Source of the DNA: Prevotella sp.
Lineage (GTDB): Bacteria; Bacteroidota; Bacteroidia; Bacteroidales; Bacteroidaceae
NCBI GenBank assembly: GCA_017447515.1
Contig: JAFSNG010000006.1
Location: forward strand, 1-42,705
Reading direction: 5' to 3'
DNA: 42,705 bases
In this document: positions 1 through 9,552 of the stretch, piece after piece
How positions within the stretch are numbered: the first letter of the stretch is position 1
How the letters are laid out: each line of letters starts with the position of its first letter
The notes under the pieces: model-generated
The model's database searches: none
The model's input: only the letters and a program-made list of their open reading frames with translations
Told to the model about the DNA's origin: nothing
Made by a program: the position numbers and the translations under genes

Positions 1-3000
1 ACTGGACAATGTCGCCGTGGAGAACAAACGCGTACATGTGGAACTGCGCGATGCCAACTATAAGGTCGTGGCAGAGCAGTGGGTGACCACCGACCGCTAT
101 GGTAAGTGTGCCACGGAACTGACATTGCCCAAGGGACTGTTGAACGGACGCTTTACGGTGAGGGCCAACAATACGTCGACGACTATCAGCGTAGAGGAAT
201 ACAAGCGTCCGACGTTCCAGGTGGAGTTTGACGAATATAAGGAGTCGTATCAGCGTGGCGATACCGTGCGCGCAAAAGGTAAGGCGATGAGCTATGCCGG
301 TGTTCCCGTGCAGGGAGCGAAGGTGAAGTATACCGTCAGTCGTCAGGTGGCATTCTGGTGGCTGTCGTATTCGTGGTACTGGGAAGGCGGCTATTTCGGC
401 AATGGCCGGACGAAGGAAGTGGTGAAGGAAGGAGAGGCCGTGACCGGTGAAGACGGCACGTTTGAGGTAGAGATGCCCATGGTGTTACCCGATGAAGGCA
501 AGAGCCGTTATCCGATGTACTACACCTTTGTGGCAGAGACGGAGGTGACCGATGTGGCTGGTGAGACGCATCACGGTTCGATGAGTCTGCCGCTTGGCAC
601 AAAGGCCACCGCCCTGACATGCAGCATGCCGCAGAAGGTGCGCAGCGACCAGATGCCGCAGGTGACCTTCTCGCGCAGGAATGCTGCCGGAAGGGAGATA
701 GAAGGACAGGTGAAATACCGTGTTGACGGAGGCAAGTGGCAGGAGTGTGCTGCCAACGAGCCGCAGCCGACGGTACCGTGGAAGTTGAAGAGCGGTGAGC
801 ACCGCCTGGAAGCTACGTGTGGTGATGACAGCGTGGATATGACCTTTGTCGTTTTCGGTCTTGATGATACCAAACCCGCCACGACGACGCACGACTGGTT
901 CTATGTGTCGGAGAAGCAATTCCCCAACGACGGCACACCCGTTACGTTGCAGGTTGGTTCCAGTGACCCTGACCTCCACATTGTCTATGGCATTTATGCC
1001 GGCGATAAGGTCATCGAACGTGGGGTGGTGAAGAAGAGCGGCCAACTGCTGAACAGGAAATTGAAATATAAGGAGGAATACGGCAACGGTCTGTTGCTGA
1101 CTTATGCGTGGGTGAAGGATGGCGTATGCTATACACACCAGCAAACCATCACACGTCCGATGCCCGACAAGAAACTGCGCCTGACGTGGGAAACCTTCCG
1201 CGACCGTCTGACACCCGGACAGCAGGAGGAATGGCGCCTGAAGGTGGTGAATCCCGATGGCACACCTGCTGATGCATCGCTGATGACGGTGCTCTATGAT
1301 AAGAGTCTGGATCAAATCAAGACGCACAATTGGTCGTTCTCGCCCACCAACTATCTGACGCAGCCCTCTACCAGCTGGCAGTTCCGCGCTACGGGTTCGC
1401 TGTCGTGGGCTGCATCGCAAGCCTACAAGACGCCGTTGTCAGTGAAAGGCCTTGACTTCAGCCGTTTCGACGAGAGTATCCTGCCCAGCAGCTATATTGC
1501 CTACGGACGGACTTATGTTGGCAGTGGGCGCCTGATGAGGTCGAAGGCTGTGGAGGACGGCGCGATGGTGGTGGAAGAGGCTCCGGCGATGGCTATGGCC
1601 TCGAACTATGCCGTGGAGCAGTCTGCCGTTGCCGAGAAGAAGGAAGCAAAGTTCTTCGATGCTGTCGAGACAGGGCACGAAACGGCAGAAGAGCAGCATG
1701 AAGATAATGTACAGGTGCGTGAGAACCTGGACGAAACGGCCTTCTGCTATCCTACGCTGACAACCGACGAAAAGGGTCAGGTGGTGATGACGTTCACGTT
1801 GCCGGAGTGTTTGACCACATGGCGCTTTATGGGCGTGGCCAATACGCAGCAGATGTTGTATGGCCGTATCGAGGGTGAGGCTGTGGCTCAGAAGGACGTG
1901 ATGGTGCAGCCCAATGTGCCCCGCTTTGTCCGTATGGGTGATGAGGCGCAGATTTCCACCCGCATCTTCAATACCAGCGAAAAGGCTGTCAGCGGCAATG
2001 CCAAACTGCAGCTGATTGACCCTGAGAGCAATGCGGTGGTCTTTGAACAGCAACAGCCGTTCAGCATTGAGGCAGGCAAGACGGGCTCTGCAACGTTCAA
2101 GGTCTCTGTCGACAATACTCAGTGGTCGTTGCTGATTTGCAAGATCAGTGCCGTGGGTGACGGTTTCTCGGATGGTGAACAACACTATCTGCCCGTGCTG
2201 CCCGACAAGGAATACGTCACCAAGACCGTTCCCTATACCCAGCATGAGCCCGGTGTGAAGACCATCGACCTGACAAAGCTCTTCCCGCAGGGAACGACAC
2301 AGCAGAAGCTGACCATAGAATATACGAACAATCCTGCGTGGCTGATGGTGCAGTCGCTGCCTATCTTAGGACAACCGTGGGAACATAGTGCCATTGACCA
2401 GGCAGCGAGCTACTACAGCAATCTGCTGGCAAAGACGCTGTTGAACCAGAGCCCGCAGGTGAAGACGACCTTTAAGTTGTGGCAACAGGAAGAGACGCAG
2501 GCGTCGCTGACCTCACAACTGGAGAAGAACCAGGAACTGAAAGACCTCGTGCTGAGCGAGACGCCTTGGGTAGGTGCTGCCGACCGTGAGAGTGAACAGA
2601 AGCAACGACTGGCTGACTTCTTCGACGAGAACGGAATTTCTAACCGCCTGGCGACGGCTCTCGGGAAACTGCAGAAACTACAGAACCCAGACGGCTCGTT
2701 CTCATGGTATCCGGGTATGCAAGGCAGTACGTATATCACGGTGGCTGTCGAAGAAATGCTGGTGCGTCTGAACAGGATGACTGGCGAGCAAGGTGATACC
2801 AAGCAGATGGAGGACAAGGCCTTCAAATTCATCGGTAACGAAATCGTTGATTTGGTGAAGGAGATGAAGAAGCTGGAGAAGAAAGGCCACAAGCCTTCAT
2901 TCCCGTCGTTTACGGCACTGCGCTGGCTCTACCTCTGTGCCCTCGACGGACGGAAATTGCCAAGCGACGTGCAGGCTGCCAACGATTACCTGCTGCCCTT

Positions 3001-3979
3001 GCTGAAGAAGGATATCCAGCGTCAGACCATCTACGAAAAGGCCCTCTCGGCTATCATTCTTTCCAAGAATGGCGAGACGCGCAAGGCTGCCGAATACGTG
3101 CAGAGCCTGAAAGAATATACTGTCTTTACGGAGGAGATGGGCCGCTACTACGATACACCGCGTGCCGGCTATTCGTGGTACGACTACAAGATTCCTACCG
3201 AGGTGGCTGCCATTGAGGCTATCCAAATGGTGACGCCGAAGGATGTGCAGACCGTTGATGAGATGCGTCGCTGGCTGTTGCAGGAGAAGCGTACACAGAT
3301 GTGGGACACCCCCATCAACAGCGTCAATGCCATCTGGGCATTCCTGAATGGCATTGCAACGCCACACTCTCAAAGAGAGAATGCTACCACGCTGACCACC
3401 ACACAGCCCGCTACTATCCTCGCGGTCGATGGTTCCCCCATCGACACGCCCAAGGCCACCGCAGGCATTGGCTATGTGAAGACCGCCATGACGAATCCTA
3501 CTGGCAAGACCTTTACGGCCACGAAGACCTCCGAGGGTACATCGTGGGGAGCTGTCTATGCGCAGTTCTTCCAGAAGACCAGTGAGTTGGAGCAGAGCAA
3601 TAGCGGTATTACGGTGAAGCGCGAACTGCTTTCGGCAAAACCGCAAGCCGCGCTGAAGGTTGGTGACCGCGTCAAAATCCGCATCACCATCGAATGTTCG
3701 CGCGACCTTGATTTCGTACAGGTTTCCGACCGCCGTGCTGCATGTATGGAACCCGTCAAACAGCTCTCGGGTTATCAGCAGGGTGCCTATGTGTCGCCTA
3801 AGGACTGCGCCACCAACTATTTCTATTATGGTTTGTCGAAAGGCAAGCACCAGATAGAGACAGAATACTATATCGACCGTGCCGGTAAGTACGAGAGCGG
3901 TACGTGCACCGTGCAGTGCGCTTATGCCCCCGAGTATCGTGCTACGGCACCATCGATGACATTTAACGTAAAAGAGTGA
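1..3979 (+). CDS. Alpha-2-macroglobulin family protein (5' end outside window)
   Basis: The frame is open to the first bases of the window, so this is the C-terminal ~1,325 residues of a longer protein; the GTG at 17 is not a convincing start. The sequence shows macroglobulin-like beta domains (VEEYKRPTFQV region), then the A2M domain signature (ENLDETAFCYPTLTTDEKG, LTTWRFMGVAN) and an alpha-helical thioester-like domain after about 2340. In bacterial A2Ms (YfhM type) a CxEQ thioester sits at the start of that domain; here the equivalent stretch reads SAIDQ (bases 2387-2401), so the thioester cysteine is missing. Family knowledge: periplasmic or surface-anchored protease traps. Without the thioester any trapping would have to be purely conformational. 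The stop overlaps the start of the next gene (TGATG), suggesting translational coupling. Confidence 0.88.
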   Translation, partial: LDNVAVENKRVHVELRDANYKVVAEQWVTTDRYGKCATELTLPKGLLNGRFTVRANNTSTTISVEEYKRPTFQVEFDEYKESYQRGDTVRAKGKAMSYAGVPVQGAKVKYTVSRQVAFWWLSYSWYWEGGYFGNGRTKEVVKEGEAVTGEDGTFEVEMPMVLPDEGKSRYPMYYTFVAETEVTDVAGETHHGSMSLPLGTKATALTCSMPQKVRSDQMPQVTFSRRNAAGREIEGQVKYRVDGGKWQECAANEPQPTVPWKLKSGEHRLEATCGDDSVDMTFVVFGLDDTKPATTTHDWFYVSEKQFPNDGTPVTLQVGSSDPDLHIVYGIYAGDKVIERGVVKKSGQLLNRKLKYKEEYGNGLLLTYAWVKDGVCYTHQQTITRPMPDKKLRLTWETFRDRLTPGQQEEWRLKVVNPDGTPADASLMTVLYDKSLDQIKTHNWSFSPTNYLTQPSTSWQFRATGSLSWAASQAYKTPLSVKGLDFSRFDESILPSSYIAYGRTYVGSGRLMRSKAVEDGAMVVEEAPAMAMASNYAVEQSAVAEKKEAKFFDAVETGHETAEEQHEDNVQVRENLDETAFCYPTLTTDEKGQVVMTFTLPECLTTWRFMGVANTQQMLYGRIEGEAVAQKDVMVQPNVPRFVRMGDEAQISTRIFNTSEKAVSGNAKLQLIDPESNAVVFEQQQPFSIEAGKTGSATFKVSVDNTQWSLLICKISAVGDGFSDGEQHYLPVLPDKEYVTKTVPYTQHEPGVKTIDLTKLFPQGTTQQKLTIEYTNNPAWLMVQSLPILGQPWEHSAIDQAASYYSNLLAKTLLNQSPQVKTTFKLWQQEETQASLTSQLEKNQELKDLVLSETPWVGAADRESEQKQRLADFFDENGISNRLATALGKLQKLQNPDGSFSWYPGMQGSTYITVAVEEMLVRLNRMTGEQGDTKQMEDKAFKFIGNEIVDLVKEMKKLEKKGHKPSFPSFTALRWLYLCALDGRKLPSDVQAANDYLLPLLKKDIQRQTIYEKALSAIILSKNGETRKAAEYVQSLKEYTVFTEEMGRYYDTPRAGYSWYDYKIPTEVAAIEAIQMVTPKDVQTVDEMRRWLLQEKRTQMWDTPINSVNAIWAFLNGIATPHSQRENATTLTTTQPATILAVDGSPIDTPKATAGIGYVKTAMTNPTGKTFTATKTSEGTSWGAVYAQFFQKTSELEQSNSGITVKRELLSAKPQAALKVGDRVKIRITIECSRDLDFVQVSDRRAACMEPVKQLSGYQQGAYVSPKDCATNYFYYGLSKGKHQIETEYYIDRAGKYESGTCTVQCAYAPEYRATAPSMTFNVKE

Positions 3980-5025
3980 TGAAAAGAAAACTGATTATAC
4001 CCTTGCTTCTGCTGGCGGCCTTGCCTGTGGCTGCACAGAAACTGATTGTTGAGCAGACCACCGTTGATGTTGGCCGAACAGGTTATGAGCATCCTATTAC
4101 GGCTATCTTCAAGTGTCGCAACAAGAGTGGCAAGAAGCTGCGCATCAGTCAGGTGAAGCCCGACTGCTACTGTGTGGCCGCTGACTATCCGAAAGGCGAA
4201 ATTGGTGGTAATGAACAATTCCAGATTCAGCTGACGTATAATGCCCGCCAACTGGGACATTTCAACCAGCAGGCAGCCATCGTCAGCAATGCCTCTTCAA
4301 AACCCATGTATATCACGATGAAGGGCGTTGTGCTTGAGCATTACGTTGATCTCTCTGCCAACTACCCTGTGGCGATGGGCGACCTGCGTCTCGATAAGAA
4401 TGACCTTGAGTTCGACGATGTCAATCGTGGTGATCAGCCCGTGCAGGAATTGCACTTATATAATTATGGTACGCAAGACTACCAGCCCAACCTGCTTCAC
4501 CTGCCACCTTATCTGACGGCACTGATGCAGCCCGAGAAGCTGGCTCCTGGCGAAGAGGGTGTGATGACGGTGCGGCTGAATTCTGCCAAGCTGCACGACT
4601 ACGGACTGACGCAGACCTCAGTATATCTGGCAGGCAACGTCGGAGATAAGGTTAGTGCCGACCACGAAATCGGTGTTTCTGCCGTGTTGCTGCCTTCGTT
4701 CCCCGAACATGTGAGTAATCCCGCCCACATCCAGCTGTCGAAGGAGACTGTCGACATTCTGTTCGAAGGTAAGTCGAAGAAGACGGACGTCATTGATATT
4801 GTCAATACCGGACAGTCGGAATTGCAGATTTCTTCGTTGCAGATGTTCACCAGCGGACTGAAGATCTCGCTGAACAAGAGCCGTCTGCAACCAGGCGAGA
4901 GTGCCAAGCTGAAAATCACCGCCTATCGCAGCGACTTGCTGAAGGTGCGCACGCGGCCGCGTATCCTGATGATTACCAACGACCCCCAGAAGTCGAGGGT
5001 CACTATCACCATCAATGCAAAATAA
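3979..5025 (+). CDS. DUF1573 domain-containing exported protein
   Basis: Protein of 348 residues starting at the ATG that overlaps the upstream TGA (a GTG one codon earlier is possible). Residues 1-20 form a signal peptide (KRK, a leucine/isoleucine core, AAQ cleavage site). The first ~120 residues match the DUF1573 pattern (DVGRTGYEHPITAIFKCRNKSG, then PDCYCVAADYP), an Ig-like fold common in Bacteroidota exported proteins. Two further beta-rich repeats follow, around residues 130-230 and 240-348, each with an N-terminal (L)EFDDVNRG / VDILFEG strand, so the protein looks like tandem Ig/ASH-type domains. The role is not known; coupling to the macroglobulin gene suggests a periplasmic or outer-surface partner. 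Confidence 0.82.
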   Translation: MKRKLIIPLLLLAALPVAAQKLIVEQTTVDVGRTGYEHPITAIFKCRNKSGKKLRISQVKPDCYCVAADYPKGEIGGNEQFQIQLTYNARQLGHFNQQAAIVSNASSKPMYITMKGVVLEHYVDLSANYPVAMGDLRLDKNDLEFDDVNRGDQPVQELHLYNYGTQDYQPNLLHLPPYLTALMQPEKLAPGEEGVMTVRLNSAKLHDYGLTQTSVYLAGNVGDKVSADHEIGVSAVLLPSFPEHVSNPAHIQLSKETVDILFEGKSKKTDVIDIVNTGQSELQISSLQMFTSGLKISLNKSRLQPGESAKLKITAYRSDLLKVRTRPRILMITNDPQKSRVTITINAK

Positions 5026-5067
5026 CATCTTACATCATACATCTTACATCATACATCTTACATCATA
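5026..5067 (+). repeat. Heptamer tandem repeat, CATCTTA/CATCATA x6
   Basis: Six perfect 7-bp units alternate CATCTTA and CATCATA three times, beginning on the base after the TAA of the DUF1573 gene and ending 8 bases before the meaB ATG. The same words recur at 40411-40445. Confidence 0.95.
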
Positions 5068-5075
5068 CATCAATT

Positions 5076-6173
5076 ATGGAGCATCCCGAGAACAGTTCAG
5101 AATATGCAGGCCTGCAGGTGAATAGCGGTGTCGAGCAGCCATCTATCATCAACCCCTATCTGAAGAAAAAGCGCGTCCAGCGCCGTGAACTCTCTGCCGC
5201 CGATATGGTAGAGGGTATTGTCAAAGGCGACGTCACCATCCTTTCTCAGGCCGTGACGCTGGTGGAGAGTGTCAATCCCGATCATCAGGCAAAAGCCCAG
5301 GAAGTCATCAACAAGTGCCTGCCCTATAGCGGCAACAGCATCCGCGTGGGAATCAGCGGCGTGCCAGGTGCAGGAAAATCAACGAGTATTGATGAGTTTG
5401 GCATTCACGTGCTGAAAGAGAAGGGCGGTAAACTGGCTGTGTTGGCCATCGACCCATCATCGGAACGCTCGAAAGGCAGTATCTTGGGTGATAAAACGCG
5501 TATGGAGAAGCTCTCCACGCATCCCGACTCGTTCATCCGCCCTAGTCCGACGGCAGGTTCTCTCGGTGGTGTGGCACGTAAGACCCGCGAGACAATCATT
5601 CTGTGCGAGGCTGCTGGCTTCGACAAGATTTTTGTCGAAACGGTAGGTGTCGGACAGAGTGAGACGGCATGCCATTCGATGGTTGACTTCTTCCTGCTCA
5701 TTCAGTTGGCAGGTACTGGCGATGACCTGCAGGGTATCAAGCGAGGCATCATGGAGATTTGCGACGGCATCGTCATCAACAAGTGCGATGGCGACAATGT
5801 CGACAAATGTCACATGGCTGCCACCAATTTCCGCAATGCCCTCCACTTCTTCCCCATGCCCGATAGCGGATGGCTGCCGAAGGTGTTGTGCTACAGCGGT
5901 TTCTACGGCTATGGCATCAAGGAGGTTTGGGACATGATTTACGAGTATATGGATTTCGTCAAGGCCAACGGTTATTTTGCCTACCGCCGCAACGAACAGT
6001 CGAAATACTGGATGTACGAAAGCATCAACGAACACCTGCGCCTGAACTTCTACAACAACGACGTCATCAAACATCGTCTGCATGATGCCGAAAATTCTGT
6101 GTTGGCTGGCGAACAAACGTCGTTTGCTGCCGCCCAACAATTGCTCGACATGTATTTTGGTCTTCTTAAGTAA
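5076..6173 (+). CDS. meaB: Methylmalonyl-CoA mutase-associated GTPase MeaB
   Basis: A G3E-family P-loop GTPase (365 residues, usual length ~330-370). Walker A GVPGAGKST lies at residues 95-103, the switch region ETVGVGQSE and LAGTGDDLQGIKRG follow, and the base-specificity motif is NKCD. Family knowledge: MeaB loads and protects the adenosylcobalamin-dependent methylmalonyl-CoA mutase in the succinate-propionate pathway; the mutase itself is not in this window. The N-terminal ~40 residues, including a lysine/arginine cluster (KKKRVQRR), precede the conserved domain. The heptamer repeat separates it from the upstream gene. Confidence 0.93.
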   Translation: MEHPENSSEYAGLQVNSGVEQPSIINPYLKKKRVQRRELSAADMVEGIVKGDVTILSQAVTLVESVNPDHQAKAQEVINKCLPYSGNSIRVGISGVPGAGKSTSIDEFGIHVLKEKGGKLAVLAIDPSSERSKGSILGDKTRMEKLSTHPDSFIRPSPTAGSLGGVARKTRETIILCEAAGFDKIFVETVGVGQSETACHSMVDFFLLIQLAGTGDDLQGIKRGIMEICDGIVINKCDGDNVDKCHMAATNFRNALHFFPMPDSGWLPKVLCYSGFYGYGIKEVWDMIYEYMDFVKANGYFAYRRNEQSKYWMYESINEHLRLNFYNNDVIKHRLHDAENSVLAGEQTSFAAAQQLLDMYFGLLK

Positions 6174-6194
6174 TCATAAAGTTCTCATAGTTCA

Positions 6195-7073
6195 ATGTTA
6201 CAGATTGAGATAGACAGCGGCAGTGGATTCTGCTTCGGAGTGACGACTGCCATTCAGAAAGCCGAGGAAGAACTGGCAAGAGGTACGCAACTCTACTGCC
6301 TGGGCGATATTGTTCATAATGGCATGGAGTGTGAACGCCTTCGCGAAATGGGGCTGGTGACCATCGACCACGAGCAGATGGCTCGCTTGCACGATGCTAC
6401 GGTACTGCTGCGTGCTCATGGTGAACCTCCTGAGACCTACGAAATGGCTCGTCGTAATAATATTGAAATCATTGACGCTACCTGTCCTGTGGTGCTGCAG
6501 TTACAGAAGCGCATCAAAAAGCAGTACGAGACATCTCTTACTGATAATTTCTCACCGCAAACCTCTCAAATCGTCATTTTTGGCAAAAAGGGTCATGCCG
6601 AGGTGTTGGGACTGGTGGGACAAACCCATTCGGACGCTATCGTCATCGAGAGTTTCGAGGAGGTGACCAAGCTTGACTTCTCGCGCGACATCTTTCTTTA
6701 TTCGCAGACCACGAAGTCGCTCGACGAGTTTCATCGCATCATCGGATATATCCAGCAACACATATCGCCGTCGGCAACATTCAAGAGCTTCGACACCATT
6801 TGCCGCTCGGTGGCCAACCGCATGCCGAATATTTCGCAGTTTGCCGCCAAGCACGACCTCATCCTCTTCGTCTGCGGACGGAAGAGTTCCAACGGCAAAG
6901 TGCTCTACAATGAATGCTTGCGAGTCAATCCCAATACACACCTCATCGAGGATCCTGAGGAGATTGACCCTTCGTGGTTGACGGATATCCTGACAGTTGG
7001 CATCTGCGGAGCCACCAGCACACCGAAGTGGCTGATGGAGCAGTGTCGCGATGCCATTGTCGCAATGGAATAA
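6195..7073 (+). CDS. ispH: 4-hydroxy-3-methylbut-2-enyl diphosphate reductase IspH
   Basis: Last enzyme of the MEP isoprenoid pathway, converting HMBPP to IPP and DMAPP with a [4Fe-4S] cluster. The three cluster cysteines are visible at residues 13 (GFCFGV), 97 (DATCPVV) and 203 (DTICRS), together with the HN, AHGE, SQTT and SSNGK substrate-contact motifs. Length 292 is slightly shorter than E. coli IspH. The segment around residues 114-124 (SLTDNFSPQTS) before GKKGHAE is longer than I expect for the family. The gene follows meaB by 21 bases and ends 3 bases from the convergent cmk stop. It supplies precursors for the polyprenyl synthase encoded at 9552. Confidence 0.96.
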   Translation: MLQIEIDSGSGFCFGVTTAIQKAEEELARGTQLYCLGDIVHNGMECERLREMGLVTIDHEQMARLHDATVLLRAHGEPPETYEMARRNNIEIIDATCPVVLQLQKRIKKQYETSLTDNFSPQTSQIVIFGKKGHAEVLGLVGQTHSDAIVIESFEEVTKLDFSRDIFLYSQTTKSLDEFHRIIGYIQQHISPSATFKSFDTICRSVANRMPNISQFAAKHDLILFVCGRKSSNGKVLYNECLRVNPNTHLIEDPEEIDPSWLTDILTVGICGATSTPKWLMEQCRDAIVAME

Positions 7074-7076
7074 GCG

Positions 7077-7793
7077 TTATGCTTCGACGGCTTCGTTGAA
7101 GCGTTCGATGAGCCATTGCTTCTGTTCGGCAATGGTCATGTTCGAGTTGTCCAGCTCTATGGCATCATCGGCCTTGCGCAGGGGCGATACTTCGCGGTGC
7201 GAGTCAATATAGTCGCGCTCCTCTACGTTTTTCAGTATCTCGTCGAAGTCAGCCTCCATGCCTTTTGCCTTCAACTCGTCATAGCGGCGCTGGGCGCGAA
7301 CCTTTGCTGAGGCTGTGACGAACACCTTCAGCTCGGCATCGGGAAACACGACAGTACCGATGTCGCGACCGTCCATCACTACGCCCTTGTCCTTACCCAT
7401 CTGTTGCTGCTGGGCTACCATCGCCTCGCGTACAAAGCCCAGAGCGGCAATGGGACTGACGTGGCTCGACACTTCCATTGTGCGGATGTCGTGCTCTACG
7501 AGTTCTCCGTTCAGGTAGGTGTCAGGGCGTCCTGTCTCGGCATTGAACTTAAACGAAATCTGGATGTTTGCCATCTGCTGACGCAGGGCTTCTTCGTCGA
7601 TGACGTCTCTCACCTCTTGATTCTCACCTCTCACCTCTTTGAAAATCCCGTTACGCAGGGCGTAGAGTGTCACACTGCGATACATGGCTCCCGTGTCGAC
7701 GTATACATAACCTACTTCGCGAGCCAAATCTTTGGCCATCGTGCTCTTTCCGCACGAGCTGTAACCATCAATAGCAATAGTTATTTTCTTCAT
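7077..7793 (-). CDS. cmk: Cytidylate kinase
   Basis: Phosphorylates CMP and dCMP. The P-loop GYSSCGKST lies at residues 10-18, followed by the [11 protein letters not shown] substrate motif; [21 protein letters not shown] and the RAQRRYDEL lid are all present. Length 238 is normal to slightly long. Residues about 51-62 ([12 protein letters not shown]) are encoded by a heptamer repeat (7608-7642) and probably represent an in-frame insertion in the NMP-binding region. The ATG overlaps the porQ stop by 4 bases (ATGA), so the two are translationally coupled. Confidence 0.95.
   Translation of the reverse strand: MKKITIAIDGYSSCGKSTMAKDLAREVGYVYVDTGAMYRSVTLYALRNGIFKEVRGENQEVRDVIDEEALRQQMANIQISFKFNAETGRPDTYLNGELVEHDIRTMEVSSHVSPIAALGFVREAMVAQQQQMGKDKGVVMDGRDIGTVVFPDAELKVFVTASAKVRAQRRYDELKAKGMEADFDEILKNVEERDYIDSHREVSPLRKADDAIELDNSNMTIAEQKQWLIERFNEAVEA
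7608..7642. repeat. Heptamer repeat inside cmk, TCTCACC family
   Basis: Five 7-bp units in strict register on the plus strand: TCTCACC, a variant TCTTGAT, TCTCACC twice, and TCTTTGA. The frame of cmk on the minus strand stays open. The same word and the same position of a TCTTG.. variant are found inside tatD (10854-10888). Confidence 0.85.
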
Positions 7794-8734
7794 AGCGCAA
7801 AACTTACATTAATTAGTAGTGACGATGCCGAGACGTGGTATTTGGCATACGCCACGTGCAATTTGAAACGTTCCAACTGTAGTCCGGCACCCAGCGAGAG
7901 TCCTGCTCCGTGGTTGCTTTCGCCGTCACCGTCGGAAATCTTCATCTCACTGGCACGGCGGAAGTTATAGCCTGCTGCCACGTAGATGTTCTCGCCCAGC
8001 AACAAGTCGGCACCCACAGCCACATGTTTGATGAATCCCTGATCCCAGTTGTTCAGTCGCGACAGGGTGGCTGACAGTCGCAACGGCGAACCGATGAGGC
8101 GTTTTGTCACACCCAGCTGCAAGTCCAGCGGGATGCGCTCGAAATCGTCCTCGTAGGCTTTGATTTGTCCGCCCAGGTTCTTTGCCACAGCCGATAGCGA
8201 CCATCCGCGGTCTTCGTCGGCATAGTTCAGTCCTAAGTCTACAGCGACGGCTGCCGAGTTATAGCTGGCAATGTGCGACGTGATGAAACGTGCCGTGATA
8301 CCGCCGCTCAGGCGGTTGGCCAGCAGATAGGCAAACGACCCAGCCAGCGCAATGTCGCGGGCAGCAAAGGTGCCTAAGTCCTCGTTGCTCACGCTGGTTT
8401 GCTTCATCTTGCCGTAATCCATATATTGCGCCGACACTCCCCACGTAGCACGTTCCTGATAGGCTTTCACAAACGATGCCGAAGCGGTTACGGCACCATC
8501 CATATAGGTCATGAAGTTCAGGTTCAGCGTCTTATCGCTCACCCCGCTGATGAGTGCAGGATTGTGGAAAATGAGTGTGGCGTCGTCGTCAGTCAATGTG
8601 ATGTTGTCTCCACCCAATGCAGCCACATGGGCACTGACGGGCAGGCGCAGAAAACTGTACACTTCCTGGCTCTCCTGTGCCGCTGCCGCAAGGGCTGACA
8701 ACACCATGATGACTGCTAAAAGACCTTTTTTCAT
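7790..8734 (-). CDS. porQ: PorQ-like type IX secretion system protein
   Basis: A 314-residue outer-membrane beta-barrel protein with a signal peptide (residues 1-19, ending AAAAAQ). It shows the PorV/PorQ pattern of early residues ([29 protein letters not shown]) and alternating amphipathic strands to a C-terminal SFAL-like end. Family knowledge: PorQ works with PorU/PorV/PorZ in attaching T9SS cargo to the cell surface. The pairing with cmk is, to my knowledge, common in Bacteroidota. T9SS capacity fits the sorting-like tail of the GH53 enzyme at 39118. Confidence 0.85.
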   Translation of the reverse strand: MKKGLLAVIMVLSALAAAAQESQEVYSFLRLPVSAHVAALGGDNITLTDDDATLIFHNPALISGVSDKTLNLNFMTYMDGAVTASASFVKAYQERATWGVSAQYMDYGKMKQTSVSNEDLGTFAARDIALAGSFAYLLANRLSGGITARFITSHIASYNSAAVAVDLGLNYADEDRGWSLSAVAKNLGGQIKAYEDDFERIPLDLQLGVTKRLIGSPLRLSATLSRLNNWDQGFIKHVAVGADLLLGENIYVAAGYNFRRASEMKISDGDGESNHGAGLSLGAGLQLERFKLHVAYAKYHVSASSLLINVSFAL

Positions 8735-8757
8735 CTAATAATCTCTAAAATCCGATG

Positions 8758-8765
8758 CAAAGATA
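8758..8765 (-). promoter_or_regulatory. -7 box of the porQ-cmk promoter
   Basis: The minus strand reads TATCTTTG (TAnnTTTG), 24 bases upstream of the porQ ATG. No clear TTTG -33 element is seen. Confidence 0.65.
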
Positions 8766-8788
8766 ACAATTTATTCTCAATTATTTCG

Positions 8789-8796
8789 TACCTTTG
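8789..8796 (+). promoter_or_regulatory. -7 box of the tonB-like gene promoter
   Basis: TACCTTTG, 43 bases upstream of the ATG at 8839, divergent from the porQ promoter. No clear -33 TTTG is seen. Confidence 0.65.
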
Positions 8797-8838
8797 CACA
8801 ATAAATAACGCAGTAATTCGCATTTTATTGCCAGAAAC

Positions 8839-9552
8839 ATGGAACAAAAGAAAACTCCACGGGCTGATATTGACCAGCGTCGCACCACAGGATTCCTCCT
8901 CGGGCTGACGTTTATTCTGGCTTTGCTCTACGTCTCGCTGGAGTGGAACAGCATTCCAGCCAACGACGATTTCGACCCCGTCGACATTGGTGAAATGGTG
9001 CACGAAAGCGAATTGGTACCTATGTCGAATCTGGAGACCATCACCCAGCTGAAGGAGAAACAGCAGGTGGAAAAGGCCGAACAGCTGAATATCGTCGACG
9101 ACAATGTGGAGATACAGGAAGCCGATGAACAGCTGGAGGGTGAGAAGGAAGGCGACGACGAATCACCGCTCAAGGAACTCGAAGAATCGCTCGACGACGA
9201 CAAGGCACTGGCGGCAATGGGTGTTGACCCCAACAATCCGCTCAATTTCCATATTGCCGAGGAACTGCCACAGTTTCCGGGTGGTGCCGTCGAATTCATG
9301 AGGTGGCTCACCAAACACCTGCGCTACCCCTACAAGGCTCGCCAGGACAAGACGCAGGGCAAGGTCGTGGCCGTCTTCTATGTTGAGAAGGATGGCAATA
9401 TCAGCGGCATTAGCGTCACGCGCTCCCTGTCGCCTGAATGCGACCGCGAATGTCTGCGCGTGCTGCGCCTGATGCCCAAGTGGAAACCTGGCATCCAGAA
9501 CGACCAGCCCTGCCGCACCAAGGTCTGCATCCCGATCGTCTTTAAACTATAA
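8839..9552 (+). CDS. TonB-family energy transducer
   Basis: A 237-residue protein. One membrane segment at about residues 17-34 (TTGFLLGLTFILALLYVSL) is followed by an acidic periplasmic linker (ADEQLEGEKEGDDESPLKEL) in place of the usual proline-rich spacer. A C-terminal TonB domain (FPGGAVEFMRWLTKHLRYP, GKVVAVFYVEKDGNISG, RVLRLMPKWKPGI) completes it. Family knowledge: it transmits proton-motive force from ExbB/ExbD to outer-membrane receptors such as SusC proteins. Its stop overlaps the next start (TAATG). No exbBD genes lie nearby. Confidence 0.9.
   Translation: MEQKKTPRADIDQRRTTGFLLGLTFILALLYVSLEWNSIPANDDFDPVDIGEMVHESELVPMSNLETITQLKEKQQVEKAEQLNIVDDNVEIQEADEQLEGEKEGDDESPLKELEESLDDDKALAAMGVDPNNPLNFHIAEELPQFPGGAVEFMRWLTKHLRYPYKARQDKTQGKVVAVFYVEKDGNISGISVTRSLSPECDRECLRVLRLMPKWKPGIQNDQPCRTKVCIPIVFKL

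Noticed and set aside
485..1420. Long open minus-strand frames opposite the macroglobulin gene and other long genes
   Set aside because: They are mirror frames of GC-biased codons; no family motifs, no promoter, and the plus-strand genes are well supported.
6174..6194. Short repeat-like spacer between meaB and ispH (TCATAAAGT, TCTCATAGT)
   Set aside because: Too short and too diverged to count as a periodic array.
6530..6570. Possible further TCTCACC-type repeat in ispH (residues 114-124)
   Set aside because: Words such as TTCTCACC and CCTCTCAA are present but no constant 7-bp register could be found; could be a decayed copy, not claimed.
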